From a virus: a DNA stretch of 22,944 nt. The stretch's first letter is position 1; each line of letters starts with the position of its first letter. The notes under the pieces were generated by a model, which saw nothing but the letters and a program-made list of their open reading frames with translations, was not told where the DNA came from and did not search any database. Below, piece after piece: positions 22,209-22,944 of the stretch. The position numbers were made by a program, and so were the translations under genes. The stretch lies in IMG/VR virus record IMGVR_UViG_3300046412_000056, positions 1 to 22,944 of that record. One strand, given 5' to 3'.

Positions 22209-22938
22209 TTGTATTGTTGTTTAATCATTTTTGCTTCAAGTTCGTTCTTTTCTTTCTCAAACGTAAGCCAAGTTAGGCATTTATGTATGTTTAACTTTGT
22301 AACCTCATCTAGTCTTCTAACGTCTCCTTTAGAGATGCTATAAATGGATTGATACCATCCCCATCTTCTCCCAAAATTTCCTTCAATGGAATATTGTCCG
22401 AATCCATCTCCTTCTTCAGAGTAGAGGCTATCGTATGTTCTGCTAATTTCTTGCCTAAACGATAAAAAAAAACCAACGCACCTAAAGCAACGTTTACTGG
22501 AGCGTCTTTCATCACATCAGCCCACTTGTCTGTACCCTCATATTCTTCTATCAAATACATACCTTTCTTACTGAAGGTAATTGGTCTGTATAAAACAGCC
22601 ATAGCTTTGTGCATATTACTCCAACCTTGTATATATCCATCTAAATCGACATATTCTCCTAAAGACATATCATCTAGCTTAGGCATAAAACCAAACTTAA
22701 CCTCAACACCGTCAGTCCCAATCATTGAGAACTCTCTAATTAAAGGTGTGTCTTCGCTAAAACATTTCGATATCTGATTTAATACAGCATCAAATGCTTT
22801 TAAAGGAAGTTTATAGCTCTCCTTCAAGCTTAATCCACAGAAGATGTCTAGCATCTTCAAGCTTAAGAAATCATTCTGTTCCTTAGTGTTTAATACATTG
22901 CCTTCTTCATCTCGCTCCAACCCATCGTATACTTTCAT
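22205..22938 (-). CDS. Predicted frameshifted tail assembly chaperone fusion (gpGT-like)
   Basis: The zero frame (209 aa, ending at 22309) overlaps an open -1 frame that continues to a TGA at 22207-22205. If ribosomes slip back one base at U-UUG-GGA (22375-22369), the product is 244 aa: 190 zero-frame residues, then RRWGWYQSIYSISKGDVRRL and on to EVTKLNIHKCLTWLTFEKEK...IKQQYK. The -1 segment has no start of its own, reads as a good protein (Trp/Tyr helix, charged coiled coil), and ends in ATGA overlap with the next gene. This is the G/GT arrangement of siphophage tail chaperones, where the longer form recruits tube subunits to the tape measure. Confidence 0.7.
22309..22938 (-). CDS. Tail assembly chaperone, short form (gpG-like)
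   Basis: 209 aa. The N-terminal half has KMLDIFCGLSLKESYKLPLKAFDAVLNQISKCF and a DDMSLGEYVDLDGYIQGW segment (positions about 112-129), typical of tail chaperone G-type proteins. A hydrophobic NVALGALVFFYRLGKKLA helix follows at about 149-166, then an amphipathic helix and EILGEDGDGINPFIASL. It coats the tape measure during tail assembly and is not in the virion. It is upstream of terminator and tape measure genes. The start at 22938 lies six bases from the window edge, so a longer gene beyond the edge cannot be excluded. Confidence 0.65.
   Translation of the reverse strand: MKVYDGLERDEEGNVLNTKEQNDFLSLKMLDIFCGLSLKESYKLPLKAFDAVLNQISKCFSEDTPLIREFSMIGTDGVEVKFGFMPKLDDMSLGEYVDLDGYIQGWSNMHKAMAVLYRPITFSKKGMYLIEEYEGTDKWADVMKDAPVNVALGALVFFYRLGKKLAEHTIASTLKKEMDSDNIPLKEILGEDGDGINPFIASLKETLED
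22369..22375 (-). promoter_or_regulatory. Candidate -1 slippery heptamer (U UUG GGA)
   Basis: In the zero frame the codons are ATT TTG GGA, so the last T plus TTG GGA has the X-XXY-YYZ form. Eight bases downstream a short stem can form (GGATGG with CCAUUU, 7-nt loop, two G-U pairs). A competing heptamer lies in a T9 run at 22472-22464 (GTT TTT TTT TAT). I prefer the later site because the zero frame between the two reads as an orderly helix. Confidence 0.45.
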
Positions 22939-22944
22939 ATACTC

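Overview
The window is part of a tailed-phage (or prophage) genome. All genes I can support are on the minus strand, so the map reads from base 22944 down to base 1. The DNA is AT-rich. Starts are packed into TAATG or ATGA overlaps, and there are few recognisable Shine-Dalgarno sites. One candidate promoter has a Bacteroidetes-type -7 element (TAnnTTTG). Several virion proteins resemble, from memory, families seen in phages of marine Flavobacteriia (Cellulophaga/Flavobacterium-type hosts). The host is therefore inferred to be a flavobacterium-like Bacteroidetes. A tape measure protein with no visible sheath gene suggests siphovirus morphology.

Layout in transcription order. (1) 22938-17951, tail assembly: a tail-assembly chaperone whose C-terminal part lies in the -1 frame, a tail terminator-like protein, an HK97 gp10-like connector protein, two large tail/baseplate proteins, and a 52-aa protein. 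(2) 17967-16114: tape measure. (3) 16078-13690, head: XkdF-type prohead protease, two small conserved proteins (48 and 52 aa), acidic scaffold, HK97-fold-type capsid protein. (4) 13661-13031: probable tail tube protein bracketed by two intrinsic terminators. (5) 12991-10191: beta-rich small protein, portal with an unusual Cys/His-rich C-terminal extension, head-tail adaptor-like protein, 39-aa protein. (6) 10189-2922: a 1969-aa fibre with a C-terminal S74 self-cleaving chaperone, a Cys-rich fibre-associated protein, a zinc-ribbon protein and two small conserved phage proteins, closed by a strong terminator at 2869-2895. (7) 2846-848, lysis region: several small membrane proteins (two previously hidden by overlap), a T7-lysozyme-type amidase and a holin-like protein. 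(8) 847-598: non-coding regulatory stretch. (9) 597-1: a small unknown protein and the start of an M15-peptidase-like protein with an apparently lost zinc ligand.

The genes work together as a virion assembly and lysis programme. Protease and scaffold build the capsid; portal and adaptors close it. Chaperones load the tape measure, around which the tube protein polymerises; the fibre recognises the host; the amidase/holin group releases progeny. The features most worth a second look are the -1 frameshift in the chaperone, a 300-base non-coding stretch (1374-1684) full of short dyads and a 40-bp-spaced direct repeat, and a candidate promoter with paired 12-bp repeats next to a GC-rich island (767-837). 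The degenerate M15-like protein and the unusual gene order (tape measure before capsid, portal after tail tube) also stand out.
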